A stretch of 64,000 nucleotides of DNA from Zoroaster sp. YZ-2022 (GCA_029582265.1 CM055823.1:20890827-20954826); one strand, 5' to 3'. Positions 21,331 through 33,304 are shown, counted from the first letter of the stretch. Program-made: numbers and translations. The notes: generated by a model from the sequence alone, not told the origin.

Positions 21331-22338
21331 AAGTGTATGTCCTTAAATGTTTCTGAAAAACAAAGATTTGAGGCCCATTCATTTGATGGATTGTGTAAAA
21401 ATGGCCCAATATCATAACCTGGGGTCCTTCACTTCCAAATTTGAGTATTTTGGATACACTACACCCTGAAAAAGTGGTCCTAATTTTATTTCAAGCGTTT
21501 GGCCTTTTCCCAAAAATAATGGCTGCTTTTTAGTGTGGTCGTTTTCACTACTGTAGAGGGTGGTTTCCATTAGGATGAGAATAACTCCCTGGAAACCTGG
21601 ACTATCCACAATAAATTGAAAATAAAATAAAAGGTTATGTATCGACCAATATTTTTTCTTTTGGTTTTAAAAACTGTACGACTTCTAAGTATTTTTTTTA
21701 ATGATTTTTGAATATTTTGTATTTAGCATTGTTTACTATGGGAGTTTATTTATTGGGGTGCACCCATATGGTTGCACTCCACTAAATCGTGAGAAATTCA
21801 TGAGCTAAACCTACGCGATCAATGGCGCACAATTGGGGCGCTATAAACAGCGCTATGACCAGCGCTATGACCGACTGTGCGCAGTACACAGACGGTAGTA
21901 GTACACCCAATGTTTCTTGCAAATAGATTATAGAACAGATATAAAAATATAAAAAAATGGAAAGATGGCTCCTGAATGTTTGTGTTAAGTGCCTAAATAC
22001 ATTTATGGCAGGGCCCGCCAGAAATTCTGTAAAAACACGCTACCGATGTTTTTGTGAATTTTGTCATTTTAAATTATGCCTAATGGCTTTTCTTCATGGA
22101 CAATTTAAATGTGAAGATTAAAAAGCAAATTACATTCTTAATAAAAATATAACAATTAAGTTTCGCAAAAAAATTAAATCATCTTAGCACTATTTCTTCA
22201 TAAACAACACATCTAGAACGTTTCAGAAAAGTAAGCATATACTAGAAGCAATTTTGCTTTATACATCATGATCAATGTTGCACCAATAGTGAAGGTACAG
22301 CTGTGATACGGTTTGGTAGGAAGTATCAGCATAGACAG
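21331..22338. other. Intron 1 of the secreted-peptide gene; dispersed repeat only
   Basis: GGGTGCACCC...CCACTAAATCGTGAGAAATT at 21757-21805 matches a block just left of the Penelope (18404-18435), so related repeat sequence flanks the element on both sides. No exon was found. Confidence 0.4.
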
Positions 22339-23080
22339 GCAGCATTGTTCTCCTGGGACAAAGTGCGACAATGACTTTCCTATAGGAAATATTTCATAGA
22401 TCTCGACACAGCTACCTACACCGTACAGTCTAGAGGCTGACAAAAAGTTGTCCAGTGATGCAAATTACACTAAAAGTAATCTACCTATTAGATATATATT
22501 ATTAATTAAGAGACGTATATGCATATACATTGCTTCACAAAAAGATAATGACATCAACAATCCGTTGTATGAGGACTAGCAATTTGATTAGAAATAAACC
22601 CAATATAAAGGCAGCATTGTTCTCCGGGGACAAGGTACGACAATGATTTTCCTACAGGAAATATTTCATAGATCTCGACACAGCTATAACTACACCGTAC
22701 AGTTTATTAATCATAATATAGGCTGACAAAAAGCTGTCCAGTGATGCAAATTACACTAAAAGTAATCTATCTATTATCTAGTTAATTAAGATCGTATATG
22801 CCTATAGATTGCTTCACAAAAAGATGACATCAACAATGCCGTTGTATGAGGCCTAGCAATTTGATTAGAAATAAACCCAATATAAACCCAATGGGCCACG
22901 AAAACTCACAGTAGGACTACATATCTATAAGAGATATATGATTAATTAAGATCGTATATGCCTATAGCTTGCTTCACAAAAAGATAATGACATCAACAAT
23001 CCATTGTATGAGGACTAGCAATTTGATTAGAAATAAACCCAATATAAACCCAATGGGCCACGACTCACAGTAGGGCTCCA
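22339..23080 (+). repeat. Imperfect tandem duplication, about 272-bp period
   Basis: GCAGCATTGTTCTCC and the following 250 bp recur at 22339 and 22611. A third partial copy follows at about 22908-23080, sharing GCTTCACAAAAAGATAATGA and AGCAATTTGATTAGAAATAA. Copies differ by small indels and substitutions. Confidence 0.8.
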
Positions 23081-23175
23081 TACCAGACATGCACTAGGCC
23101 CATACAATGGGACACTCGTGAAACGCTGGTGGCAGCAGATGTATCGGTACTTTTCTCACTGTTAACGTAATTCGA

Positions 23176-24390
23176 TTAAAGGATCACAGAAATAAAAACC
23201 ATTACGGCTCTTAATAAATAAATACATTTTGGAGACTTTTATGCCACTTTACAAGCCTGCCACTTTATTGGCAATTGAGTGATGTAATGCATCACGTAAT
23301 ACCGTGACGTCAGTTAAAGACCGATTTCCTAGCAATGCACAGCTGTTTGTTTGTGTGTGCACGTGTCCGATGCGCTTATGTCAAAACTCCAATATATGTG
23401 TATACATATTTTCATCCGAAATTTCCTTGAAAATATACATCATGCCTACAAGATGTGTCGTAGCAGGCTGTAGTAATACTCCTAGCGAAGGTGTAAGCCG
23501 CCATAGGTTCCCTAAAGACGAGGCACCACGAAAAATGTGGGCCACAAAAGTGCGGTTGATGAGGGCAAAATGGTTCGAGCCGTCTCCAACCAGCGTGATA
23601 CGTAGTGATCATTTTACCGCTGAAGACTTCGAAACGAGCCTTCATGGGGAATTTGGGATGTCAAAGGCACCTAGACTCAAGAAAACTTCGATTTCAACGA
23701 AAATAAAGAAGCCTGTGAATCCTTGAAACGACAAGCTAAAGCGACGAAGCGATGCTTCGTTAAAACATGAAAAAGTATTAAACATGAAAAAATACACTAT
23801 AACGTTAGACTAAAATAACATAAATTTTTACAACTTTTAGAAGAATTCGATGATAAAAACTGTGACTAGATTTTCCGGTCGGCGGCAATGAACACCAACG
23901 GTGCTTTTTTGCGACCTTCGTATTTTGATATTTTCGATTTTTTTCAACCGAGTTTGGGTCACTAAATGATCGATTTCTTCACAAAGATAGCAGTTTGGTG
24001 AACGAAAATTACACATTAGATAGTTTATTAGTTACTTATTACCTCAGTAAAGTATCACAATTTCATCTGACGACGATTCAGCCATTTCTATGTTATTTTC
24101 CAGCGTGGGCAATATAAGCGCAGACATGTTAATGAACGCGTTATGTAGGTGGCTGGCGTCCCCGTAAGCAAGCCTTGTTCTTTACGTGACGTCACACATA
24201 GAGATGTTCAGGATGCAGTGCAAATGGCCCCTTTTAGGGGCGTGTTAATCGGCGCCGGCATTCTCTTTGGAAAAGCTTCAAATTATAAGTAGCTCGCTAA
24301 AAATCTATGAGCTATTTATTTTTTATCATTAAAAATACCATATTTTAGTATCTCAATGGCATTTACGTCTCTATTTCTGTGGTCCTTTAA
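23176..24390 (+). mobile_element. 1.2-kb element with inverted ends enclosing a THAP ORF
   Basis: TTAAAGGATCACAGAAATA at 23176 is matched at 18 of 19 positions by the reverse complement of the sequence ending at 24390. The only ORF inside encodes a THAP domain, the DNA-binding module of P-element-type transposases. I infer a non-autonomous P-like or THAP-capturing element inside intron 1 of the peptide gene. No unambiguous target-site duplication is seen (CGAT occurs close to both ends). Confidence 0.5.
23442..23726 (+). CDS. THAP-domain protein, zinc ligand lost
   Basis: The ATG at 23442 is chosen because the THAP zinc finger starts right at it: MPTRCVVAGCSNTPSEGVSR supplies the first Cys pair. 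RKMWATKVRLMRAKWFEPSP gives the conserved Trp and P positions, and SVIRSDHFTAEDFE corresponds to the usual SxxCSxHFxxxxF. The third ligand Cys is Arg here (CGT, one transition from TGT), so the zinc site is probably broken. The C-terminal AVPTIF-like box is replaced by APRLKKTSIST. At 94 residues it is a THAP domain and short basic tail only, with no transposase catalytic region. Further exons are possible but none was identified. Confidence 0.7.
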   Translation: MPTRCVVAGCSNTPSEGVSRHRFPKDEAPRKMWATKVRLMRAKWFEPSPTSVIRSDHFTAEDFETSLHGEFGMSKAPRLKKTSISTKIKKPVNP

Positions 24391-24470
24391 CGATAATGGA
24401 AAATAACCAATAAGTCTGGTGACATCAAGCGTCTCCAAAGTCCCCCTTAACTAATGACATAAATTCTTAC

Positions 24471-24561
24471 CTTCCCTCGTGCTTGCATCAACTGTCCAAC
24501 AAATGGAAACAAAGACCATACAAAAAACAACGCCGATGACAGTCAGTCTTGTCGTACCCAT
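24471..24561 (-). CDS. Secreted Cys-peptide precursor, exon 1 (signal peptide)
   Basis: Starting at the ATG whose A is at 24561, the exon encodes MGTTRLTVIGVVFCMVFVSI followed by CWTVDASTRE. This is a classic signal peptide: basic n-region, hydrophobic core, and small residues with likely cleavage after VDA. The donor is GTAAGA at phase 1. Joined with exons at 16519-16581 (1-1), 15284-15339 (1-0) and 13577-13621 (terminal), it forms an 84-residue precursor. The mature part has four Cys, then a W-R-K-R site, an acidic Leu/Asp stretch and a basic tail. All junctions agree in phase and a TATA box lies 137 bp upstream. The gene spans about 11 kb, mostly transposon-filled introns. Family and function are unknown; a bioactive peptide or small extracellular factor is possible. 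Confidence 0.7.
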
Positions 24562-24697
24562 CCTTGTGATTTATTTGTTTAAAGGTCTCAAAATGATACA
24601 ACAAGTAGTAAATGCAGGCTGTTGGTTCAGGTTCTGCTAAACGACTTTGTTAAAGAATCGTGGAATCGGCCTAATGCTTTGCAAACGGTTTCCACCC

Positions 24698-24705
24698 TTT
24701 TTATA
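24698..24705 (-). promoter_or_regulatory. TATA box of the secreted-peptide gene
   Basis: The minus strand reads GGTATAAAAAGGG, predicting a start of transcription near 24672 and a 5' UTR of about 110 bases before the ATG at 24561. There is no intervening upstream ATG in good context. Confidence 0.6.
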
Positions 24706-24719
24706 CCATGGATTTCTGT

Positions 24720-25403
24720 TCGAATGTCTCGCGTGCTATGATATACGTGAGGTTAATAACAGTGTTTGAGGTCGTAAAACAAACATATTTCAACATGCGG
24801 TGTTTTACGCCCCGTTGAAACAAAAAATGCTGGTATATAGTACGATGACTTCAAACTTTATCGGCATGTTGAGATGTATTACAACTACTAGCCGGACAAA
24901 GACAAGCCGCCGCCGTCGCCGTGTTATCATAAACAAATAAACAGATACAATGCATTAAAACAAAAATGAAAAAACATGTGAACACCCATGATGTGAACGA
25001 GGCAGATATGTTTACTGGTTCGCATACGCTATTAGCTCCATTCTAGTGTTATTGGTTACCAGCAAGGTGTCTTGAAACATAGAAAAGGGTATGATATTTG
25101 GAAAGAGGTATGGAAAAGGTTTGGATGCAGCAGGAAGCATGTCTGGTTTGTATATAAACATGACTTTATTTAAATCGTTTAAGCGACGAAACTGCTGAGT
25201 TGAATACTTTTGTATGTACGTATACGGACCATAAAATGGCAAAGTGCATCGACCTCTGAGCCGAAGTAAATTTCACTGTGGGCTACGAAGCCGATACTAT
25301 AATCTTTTAATAGGCCGCGGAAAACACTGCATGTTCAAATTCTAATATAACAATGAACCTAAAGTACACTAAACCCTACGTATTCACGATACGTTGTGGC
25401 TAT
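24720..25403. other. Upstream flank of the peptide gene; nothing else recognised
   Basis: Contains a GCCGCCGCCGTCGCCG patch at about 24907-24922 and otherwise AT-rich sequence. No exon or element end was found. Confidence 0.4.
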
Positions 25404-25599
25404 CACTGTAAAAACGTTGGGCAACATGGGGTTGGATAAGGTTATTTATCCCAGAGTTGGTCAGTATTTACCACAACTGTTCACATGATTTGACAAAATA
25501 TTATTCAACATTGGGCAATGGTAAACCAACTGTGTAATTGATATGTTGACCAGTGTTGGGCAACATATCAACCGTGTTTGGCCAATATTTCTTACAGTG
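25404..25599. mobile_element. 196-bp MITE
   Basis: CACTGTAAAAACGTTGGGCA at the left and an inverted relative (TTGGCCAATATTTCTTACAGTG) at the right bound internal GTTGGGCAACAT repeats. TA flanks both ends. Non-coding. Confidence 0.5.
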
Positions 25600-25629
25600 T
25601 ATATATGAACGACAACAGTGGTAAAACAA

Positions 25630-26066
25630 GACTAGTATGTAAAACCGTTCGGAAAAGTGCCGTAGTTGGCTGGTCCAACACGAAGTAAACACAAACATGG
25701 TCCATATGTTTTTACTACAGAATTGTTACCAGCAATTTCTCTTTAAGCAATATACTATGTGTACTTTTAGAAACTAAAATTAAAATTGACATGGACATAT
25801 ATTTTCATGCTGACAATAAAAAAATACATTATACTACAGCAAAAATAAATACTTCACAAAAGACTAGTATGTAAAACCGTTCGGAAAAGTGCCGTAGTTG
25901 GCTGGTCCAACACGAAGTAAACACAAACATGGTCCATATGTTTTTACTACATAATTGTTACCAGCAATTTCTCTTTAAGCAATATACTATGTGTACTTTT
26001 AGAAACTAAAATTAAAATTGACATGGACATATATTTTCATGCTGACAATAAAAAATACATTAAAAA
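25630..26066 (+). repeat. Direct duplication, 232-bp period
   Basis: GACTAGTATGTAAAACCGTT and about 205 bp after it occur at 25630 and again at 25862, almost identical. The near identity indicates a recent local duplication. Confidence 0.9.
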
Positions 26067-27538
26067 ATACACTACAGCAAAAATAAATACTTCACAAAAT
26101 TTTACATGTTGAAAAGGGCATACGTGAACGTAAAGCATAATGCCTTTGTACTTTTCGCTATTGAACATACAAAACCTTAGACAAGATATGAAACGATTTA
26201 CAACAGACAAGCTGACAGCTTAGGACAACAACTGATCATGTTTACGCGCCACGATTATTGCAACCAGACAAAATCGCCCATACACAAGTATGGTGGCTAA
26301 GAGAGGCCGCACAATTCGTGCAAACGTCGTTTAGTCGTGGCAGAATTGCAATCAATCCATCTCTGTTGACTTGTTGTGTTTTTCTGTATAAAATTGTAAA
26401 TTGTTTTCAATTGTTTCAATTCTTACTGGACTAATGTTTTTGAAGTCAGCAAAATGTATGACTGGTTACATTTGCATTTCGTTGCTGTGTGCCTTTTCAT
26501 GTTGACTTCATCGTGTGAACTTGCGGTTCAATCAAATTATTATCGATGATGTCACAATCATATTTTGCAAATGTGAATCATCTTTTATAATAAAATTATC
26601 AATTTCATATTCAAAAGAGCTATCAATTTGCGTTAGAATATGTTGATTTTTAAATTCCTGTTTGGACCAGAAGTAAAGGTCAGATCAGGTTATTTTAAGG
26701 TTATACATCTGACACAATCAAACTTCCCCATGCTCATGAAAAAAATAATGTTAGTTATTTGGGTTCAGGAGATTTGGTTTTTCATAATATATAATTTAAA
26801 TTACATATATAATGTGCAAAGCTGAACATCTTAACGTTTCAGTCACGTTACTAGTTTATCACGAAAGTAATACACTGAATGTTTTTTATCATCGTACTAA
26901 ATTTTGTGAAATTCTGTTCAGTAATTTCTGAAATGGGAATATGTTGCCCTTTTTAAACTGCGGCTAGGTGGCGCTTTGATCTGTGATGACGTCATCAAAC
27001 AATTTTTGAAAACGATAAGATGTCACTATAGTCATTTTATTCTCATTGAGTCATAATGGGGTCATGTCTGTGTACGACATGTCACATAATTTGAGGTCTA
27101 TAAGATGATGCAAGGATTGTGAATATATCTTTTGTGGTTAATGGGGCGGTATTTCAGTTTCACGGTCCACCAGAACATGTTTTCGTGAATTGTATGCTAA
27201 TATGAAAGGTGTTGGCGACAGCGTGTAGCCGGCGACCGTGGTGTATAGCTGTAGGCTTGCGAAGTAACCGCGCTGTAATACGTGTAGTACGGGGAATCGT
27301 GCTTCAGAATATATTTCATTTAAACTTGCGGTTTCAACCGGAAGGAGAGGTCAGATTGGGGTCATGTCTGTGAAGGAAATGTGACATAATTCAAGATTTT
27401 TAAGATGATGCAAAGATTGTGAAAATATCTTTTGTGGTTGATGAGATGATTTTTGGAAATATTAAACTGTGTACACTGCATTATGTGTACACGTGTACAC
27501 GTACACGTCTGGTACAAATGCATAACATCCGTTCAGTC
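26067..27538. other. No gene recognised; dispersed repeat at 26277-26350
   Basis: CCCATACACAAGTATGGTGG followed by CTAAGAGAGGC is one of three copies of a dispersed repeat (others at 51912 and 58655). TTTTGTGGTTRATG-type blocks recur at about 27130 and 27430, suggesting another imperfect duplication of about 300 bp. No exon was found. Confidence 0.45.
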
Positions 27539-28038
27539 NNNNNNNNNNNNNNNNNNNNNNNNNNNNNNNNNNNNNNNNNNNNNNNNNNNNNNNNNNNNNN
27601 NNNNNNNNNNNNNNNNNNNNNNNNNNNNNNNNNNNNNNNNNNNNNNNNNNNNNNNNNNNNNNNNNNNNNNNNNNNNNNNNNNNNNNNNNNNNNNNNNNNN
27701 NNNNNNNNNNNNNNNNNNNNNNNNNNNNNNNNNNNNNNNNNNNNNNNNNNNNNNNNNNNNNNNNNNNNNNNNNNNNNNNNNNNNNNNNNNNNNNNNNNNN
27801 NNNNNNNNNNNNNNNNNNNNNNNNNNNNNNNNNNNNNNNNNNNNNNNNNNNNNNNNNNNNNNNNNNNNNNNNNNNNNNNNNNNNNNNNNNNNNNNNNNNN
27901 NNNNNNNNNNNNNNNNNNNNNNNNNNNNNNNNNNNNNNNNNNNNNNNNNNNNNNNNNNNNNNNNNNNNNNNNNNNNNNNNNNNNNNNNNNNNNNNNNNNN
28001 NNNNNNNNNNNNNNNNNNNNNNNNNNNNNNNNNNNNNN
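27539..28038. other. Assembly gap (500 N)
   Basis: Exactly 500 N, the usual placeholder size for a gap of unknown length. Translations across it are meaningless. Confidence 0.99.
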
Positions 28039-28471
28039 TTTCATAACTTTCCTGGACTACTGTCTTTGTTGCTCATTAAGAACAATGTATTGAATTACAT
28101 CATGGCTCACTTAGGACTATTTTTTATATTTTTATTATTTATTTATTTTGTCGTTGATGAAGGTCATTCAACTTCAGACTAGCGCCCTTCCAAAAGTTGC
28201 TAAATGGGGTGTGGGGGTAGAATCGGATCTTTTTTCTACTGCTGCTCCCACGACCAGACCAGTCGAGTTCATCCCCCCCCCCCCCACACACACACACACA
28301 CATCATTAAACACCCACATGTACAATGTATTTATCTGCCTCTCTTTTTAATGAAAGGGTTGCAATGGGGCTAAAGAGAAGGGAGGGGGGAAGCTTACGGG
28401 CTGCAGTAAGGAGGGGACCCCCTCCCCGCGAAATACGGCACAAGACTTCACAATGGGTGTTAAAATCTATA

Positions 28472-29012
28472 CAGGGTGTATCAAAAAAAAGTATACAGTC
28501 AGAAAAAGGTCTCAAAAATTTAAATTGTATTATATTCAGAAAATTTCTCTATACACATTGGTTGAAGATGGTCTCCTGCTTTTATTAGCATCATGATTAT
28601 CGTCAGCATTTCACGCCAGAGTGAAGACGGGCTACTTTCGTTAACCACCTTAAAATTGGCTTGCGCACAAAATTGCTAAGTTCAAAACTGGATCAGAGGC
28701 AATGAGAGGCAAGTGTGGCATGTTCTTTGTTAATTATCAATTCTTTGGAGAATTTTCTTAACCCTTAGCCTCCACGTGACCGCCATTTCGTTCCACAGAT
28801 TCGCGCCCTCCTCAGCATATCGGCAACGACAAGCCTAATCACTGCTCTGTCTTGCCTGAGAACATTGATCTCGGCTGTTATCCGTCTCTCAAAGTCATCC
28901 AGGTCCGCTGGTGGAGTAACATAAACATTGGACTTCAGATGTCCCCACAGGAAAAAGTCCAATGGCGTTAAGTCTGGTGATCTCGGCGGCCATCCTACGG
29001 GCCGGTTCAATG
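28472..29012 (-). mobile_element. Mariner-like element remnant
   Basis: The end TA-CAGGGTGTATCAAAAAAA at 28470 matches a mariner-type terminus with its TA. The minus strand carries the C-terminal transposase segment at 28765-29010. The 5' half is missing beyond 29012. Confidence 0.65.
28765..29010 (-). pseudogene. Mariner-like transposase C-terminus
   Basis: The frame reads GWPPRSPDLTPLDFFLWGHL, then KSNVYVTPPADLDDFERRIT and DMLRRARICGTKWRSRGG to a stop. SPDLTPLDFFLW contains the third catalytic Asp region of Tc1/mariner transposases, and VTPPADLDDLxxRI is typical of one arthropod- and marine-invertebrate-type lineage. The first two catalytic Asp residues and the DNA-binding domain are absent, so this is a relic. 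Confidence 0.75.
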
Positions 29013-30234
29013 CATACGTACATAAAGTGGCCTCACATGCAATACATGAATTAATGCGCTCAGCATTTTACGGGTTCTGTTTTGTATGGATAGCCCCCAT
29101 TGTCAATTGTACAGTATTACATTTCTACATTTACTATACATTTACGTATATTACTACTTTATGAAAAATGAGTCGCATGTCACTCAATTCCCTTTTTATC
29201 TATCAGGCAAATACCACCAATTTTTTCTTATTCTTATTTCTCTTATTCTTAGGTTTTGTCCAGAATTTCTGCATAAAAGTGGATTTTTAGTTCCGTCAAT
29301 ACCAGATATAATGTACATGTATGGTCATTGTTTGCAAAACAGTGCAAACATTTTTTCTCAAAATTAAATTTTGGTCCACATCCCCAGTTATTATGTCGTA
29401 ACTATAAAAGCAATGAGTTGTTGTATGAACATGAGATTTTTGTTAAAACGAGTCGTACTGCCACCTCTTGAAATTAGGTACCAGTGGAGGACATGTGACT
29501 CGTTTCTCCTGATTTTAAGTGTTATTTTGAACTTCTTTATGAAATATATGTATAATATATTTCTCGCATCCACTCATACATTCGTGCATCTTTTCAGATT
29601 TTCTTTTTCTTTTTAAAGGTCCAAAGACTTAACTTGGCACTGTGAAAAGACAATTTAGTGTGGTTTGCGTACCATATATTAAGAGATGTGATGGTTCTGA
29701 AAAGAACCAGTGTTTTACAACTATACAGTATGCTCTGGTTGTCTTCAGGAGAGGGCTTGACTGCTTCAGTACTGCACAGAAGAATTTTGTTGATGAAACA
29801 TGAAGGCACTGGCAGGAACTTGCAACTGGGTCTATGTTGGATCTTCATCATGGTCACACCTCCCACCACTTACATGTATTTTAATCTCCATTTTTGTGTT
29901 TTTCCCCAACCAATGCAGTTCAGTGAGCATACCCCCACCCCACCCAATCCAACCTGGATCCGTTTGCAGTTCTCGCATTCATGCTTTATCAACCAAATCC
30001 TTCTGTGCAGTTTTTAAGCAGTATGTTGCTGCATAGTTTTTTTCTGAAGATGATCACAGCATACTGATCGAAAGGTTAAGTTGTAAACCACAAATCTTAC
30101 TTGATTTAAAAGTATCATACACCTATGGTAATGTTAAACAAACATAAATAAATAAAAATAAATAAAATTCAATCTGAAACTTAACTAATAAATTTACTAC
30201 TTGGAACACATTCCATACCCAATCACCTAAAATT
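29013..30234. other. No gene; Penelope tail scraps at 29685-29755 (-) and 30043-30092 (+)
   Basis: 29685-29755 holds a degenerate minus-strand GAAAAGAACC...CTGGTTGTCTTCAGGAGA Penelope tail. 30043-30092 has CTGAAGATGATCACAGCATA then CTGATCGAAAGGTTAAGTTG on the plus strand. No exon was found in the AT-rich remainder. Confidence 0.55.
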
Positions 30235-30664
30235 TCAAAAATTTGTCATTCACTGTCTCGGACTTTGTTGATTATTTTTTGAGAACATCTTTATGGGTAG
30301 AATGAGAATTTTAGCTCCCAATTACATACCGTTTCCTAGATATATTCCATTAATAAATATAGCAACGCCCACCTTTTCACTCTCCAAGTTGTGTTTTTGG
30401 CGAGTTTTTGGAATTATTTGAGGTATGTATCTCAAAATTGAGCAAATTTATGTTGCTGCAATTTTTTTTTAAATTACATATCTCTTGCAAAGAACATTGA
30501 TCAACAGTATATGCAATCCCATTGCAGAGGAATAATTTATGTATCATGTGATTGTACATGTTTTATGCATACATTTGCGCAAGTTCTAGACAGACTTTGT
30601 TGCATCTATCACTGTGTGCAATAAAAACATTCCCTAGCCCTAACTCCCCAGGCCCATTTGCTTA

Positions 30665-32712
30665 TGGTGCCCTCACACCATAGCGTATGCTGAAACCTAT
30701 GAGTTGCGTGTAAAAAATATTTTTATACGCACCAAACGCAACCCAAATCAACAATTTTGTCAATTTCTAACCTATTAAACCTATGGGTTGCTTGTGAGTT
30801 GCGTGTGGGTTGCGTGTGGGTTGCGTGTGGGTTGCGAACTGAACTTATGATCCCCCAATATCTGCGATCACCTGCGTACGAGTTGCGTGCGAGTTGCGTG
30901 TGAGTTGAGTGCAGAACTTACGAGTTGCGTTTGAGTTGCGTTCAAAACTTACAAGTTGCGTTGGACCTGCGTGCTAGTTGCGTGCTAGTTGCGAATATCG
31001 GTCATGTGATAAAAACCTATAAAAGCGGAGCCGATTCAGTATTTTCTTCAGTACTGATTTGGTCACCTCGGAGGTCCACCAACAACTGAAAAGGCCCACT
31101 ATTTATACCATTTCAGAGATGCCAACATTGAATTCCAAAAAAGAGTAGCATCTATTGAAAAAAAAAATCGCAAAAATCTAACGCTAAAAAATGCATGTCC
31201 GGATTTTGGGCAATATCAGCGCCGCACTCGGTGTAAACCCCGCTGGCGGTAGTGGGACCGGGGGCAGAGTAAATTGGAGGAAAATACTCAATGAAAAAAT
31301 AATGAAATTATAACAATGCTAGACGTATCTTATCTTAAAAAGCTCACAATAATGATCTTCCGAATTAGTAATCAATCACGTTAGAAATTTTGATTATTAA
31401 TAGTAATACTAACTGTTCTCTTTCTTGGGGTCTCGAAGGCAAATAACAAATTGATAGCCTTAGCTAGGCCTAGCCCTAGCTAGCTCACCTGGGCCCAGTT
31501 TCATGGCGCTGCTTACCACAGAATTCTGCGCTTACGGCGCCATAAAAAGCGTGTGATTCTATGCGCCCTAAGCGCAGAATTCCGCAGTAAGCAGTGCCTG
31601 CATGCCTGACACTGAAGTCGCACTTGCAAAGAATCTTCGAGAAATTAAAAGGTAATGCACGTGCGCGAGCACAATTATGCGCGCATGTACACGTGTACAC
31701 ACAATAGCTACCTCACAGACAACCTCATTCCCCACGGGTATGCTCATTATTCCCCATTATGTAATAGACATCAATGGGTACGATCTTGCAAATAATGTAC
31801 AGATGTACAGGCAGGTACATGTGGTAGGTAGGCAGTCGAATCCATCCAGCGCGCTCGGCTCGCGCTTGTGTGTGATACATACATAATCGTGTGAATTCGC
31901 CGCTAATCCCGCTATTGTCGCTTTTTACCACCACTGCGGTTTATATTTAAAAGGTTGTTTTGTTTTTTCATTGTTAAAATTATTTTTCATCATTTTTATT
32001 TCCACTTAATAGTTCATTCATTGTTTGCTTGTATTGTAACTATATACATTACTGGGGCGGCTTGTTTAGCGTATTTCAATGAAGTGTTATCGTAGAGTCG
32101 TATTCACGGCTCAAAATCGTATTTGCTACGCCCAAATCGTGTATGTTGGCATCTCTGCCATTTCTCAACACGCATGTAGTACGCAACTAACACGCAACTC
32201 ACACGCAACTAATAGGTTGGATACGCAGGGCATAGGTTGGGGATACGCTGGGAATACGCACAATAGGTTGGGGGTACGCTACACACGCAACAGGATTGCA
32301 ACAGGCATGCAACACGATCGCAACATGATCGCAACAGGTACGCAACACATTCGCAACATGTACGCTACCAAAACCTGGCCAGATACCTCAAATTTGGACC
32401 TGCGATCACCTGCGTTCATAACTTATGAGTTGCGTATGAGTTGCGTACCTGTTGCGATCGTGTTGCGATCGTGTTTCGTGCGTAGCGTCCCTGTTGCGTA
32501 TAAATTGATCGCAGGCATTCGCAGAGAATTATTGAACATGTTCAAAATTTCTGAACTTACTCTGCGTGTGTCTGCGATCACCTGCGTGCTTGTTGCGTAC
32601 TTCAAACCTATAAAACCTATTAGTTGCGTGTGAGTTGCGTTCGGAACTTATGACCACTATTTTTTATTCGCAACCATACGCAACTGGTGATCGCTATGGT
32701 GTGAGGGCACCA
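30665..32712. mobile_element. 2-kb Harbinger-like foldback with GTTGCGT arrays
   Basis: Perfect 21-bp terminal inverted repeats (TGGTGCCCTCACACCATAGC...) are flanked by TTA on both sides, the 3-bp duplication used by PIF/Harbinger. Each subterminal region is packed with GAGTTGCGTGTG-type motifs in opposite orientation (30780-31000 and 32160-32690). An inner inverted repeat at 31508-31595 (CAGAATTCTGCGCTTA / TAAGCGCAGAATTCCG) may be a further nested MITE. The long plus-strand frame at 32079-32633 is made of repeat sequence and is not a gene. Confidence 0.75.
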
Positions 32713-33304
32713 TTACACATAACCTGAATCCTCCAAAATCATTCAGTAGTAAAGCAAGCACATGACATATATGCACACATGTGTTTCTAATCTGTGATAC
32801 ATGTACATGTACATGGCCAGGGACCCCTCCATGCATGCATGGAGCAATAAACAGTGTCCACTGACTCAAGCACGGACTCAAGCACTGATCTTGCAATCAC
32901 TACAACAAACATGGATGTACATGTACCATGGAAAGGCAAGTATGCCTAATAACCTCAATCCTCCAAAATCCTTCACTTTAGCAAAAAGCATGTAGCATGT
33001 AACCTCAATCCTTCAAAGTCCTTCACTTTAGCAGATGATTTTGGAGGATTTGGGAAGGTTAGGGTTAATGGGTTGTTGAATTCCAAATATGAATGTACTT
33101 TTCTGGAGCATGCTCAAGGCGATCCTATGGACCAGTCTGATGGACTGGTGGAATGGTCTGTGATACTATGGACTGGTGTAACGTTCCGAAAGAATGATCA
33201 AACTTTTGAGATGCTCCCTAATGCCTCCCACCTTGAGCAAGGAATGTTAAAAACTATTTTTGAGGGAAGATTCTGGTTGAGGGGATGTCATTCACCCTGT
33301 TTCA
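32713..33304. other. Short dispersed repeats, no gene
   Basis: CCTCAATCCTCCAAAATCCT and TTCACTTTAGCA recur at about 32720, 32950 and 33001. Beside them is an inverted partner (GATTTTGGAGGATTTGGGAAGG at 33035). No coding signal is seen. Confidence 0.5.

Noticed and set aside
27419..28093. Frames spanning the run of N
   Set aside because: The middle is undetermined sequence; the apparent open frame is meaningless.
32079..32633. 184-codon frame within the Harbinger-like foldback
   Set aside because: Made of the opposed GTTGCGT motif arrays; composition is dictated by the repeat.
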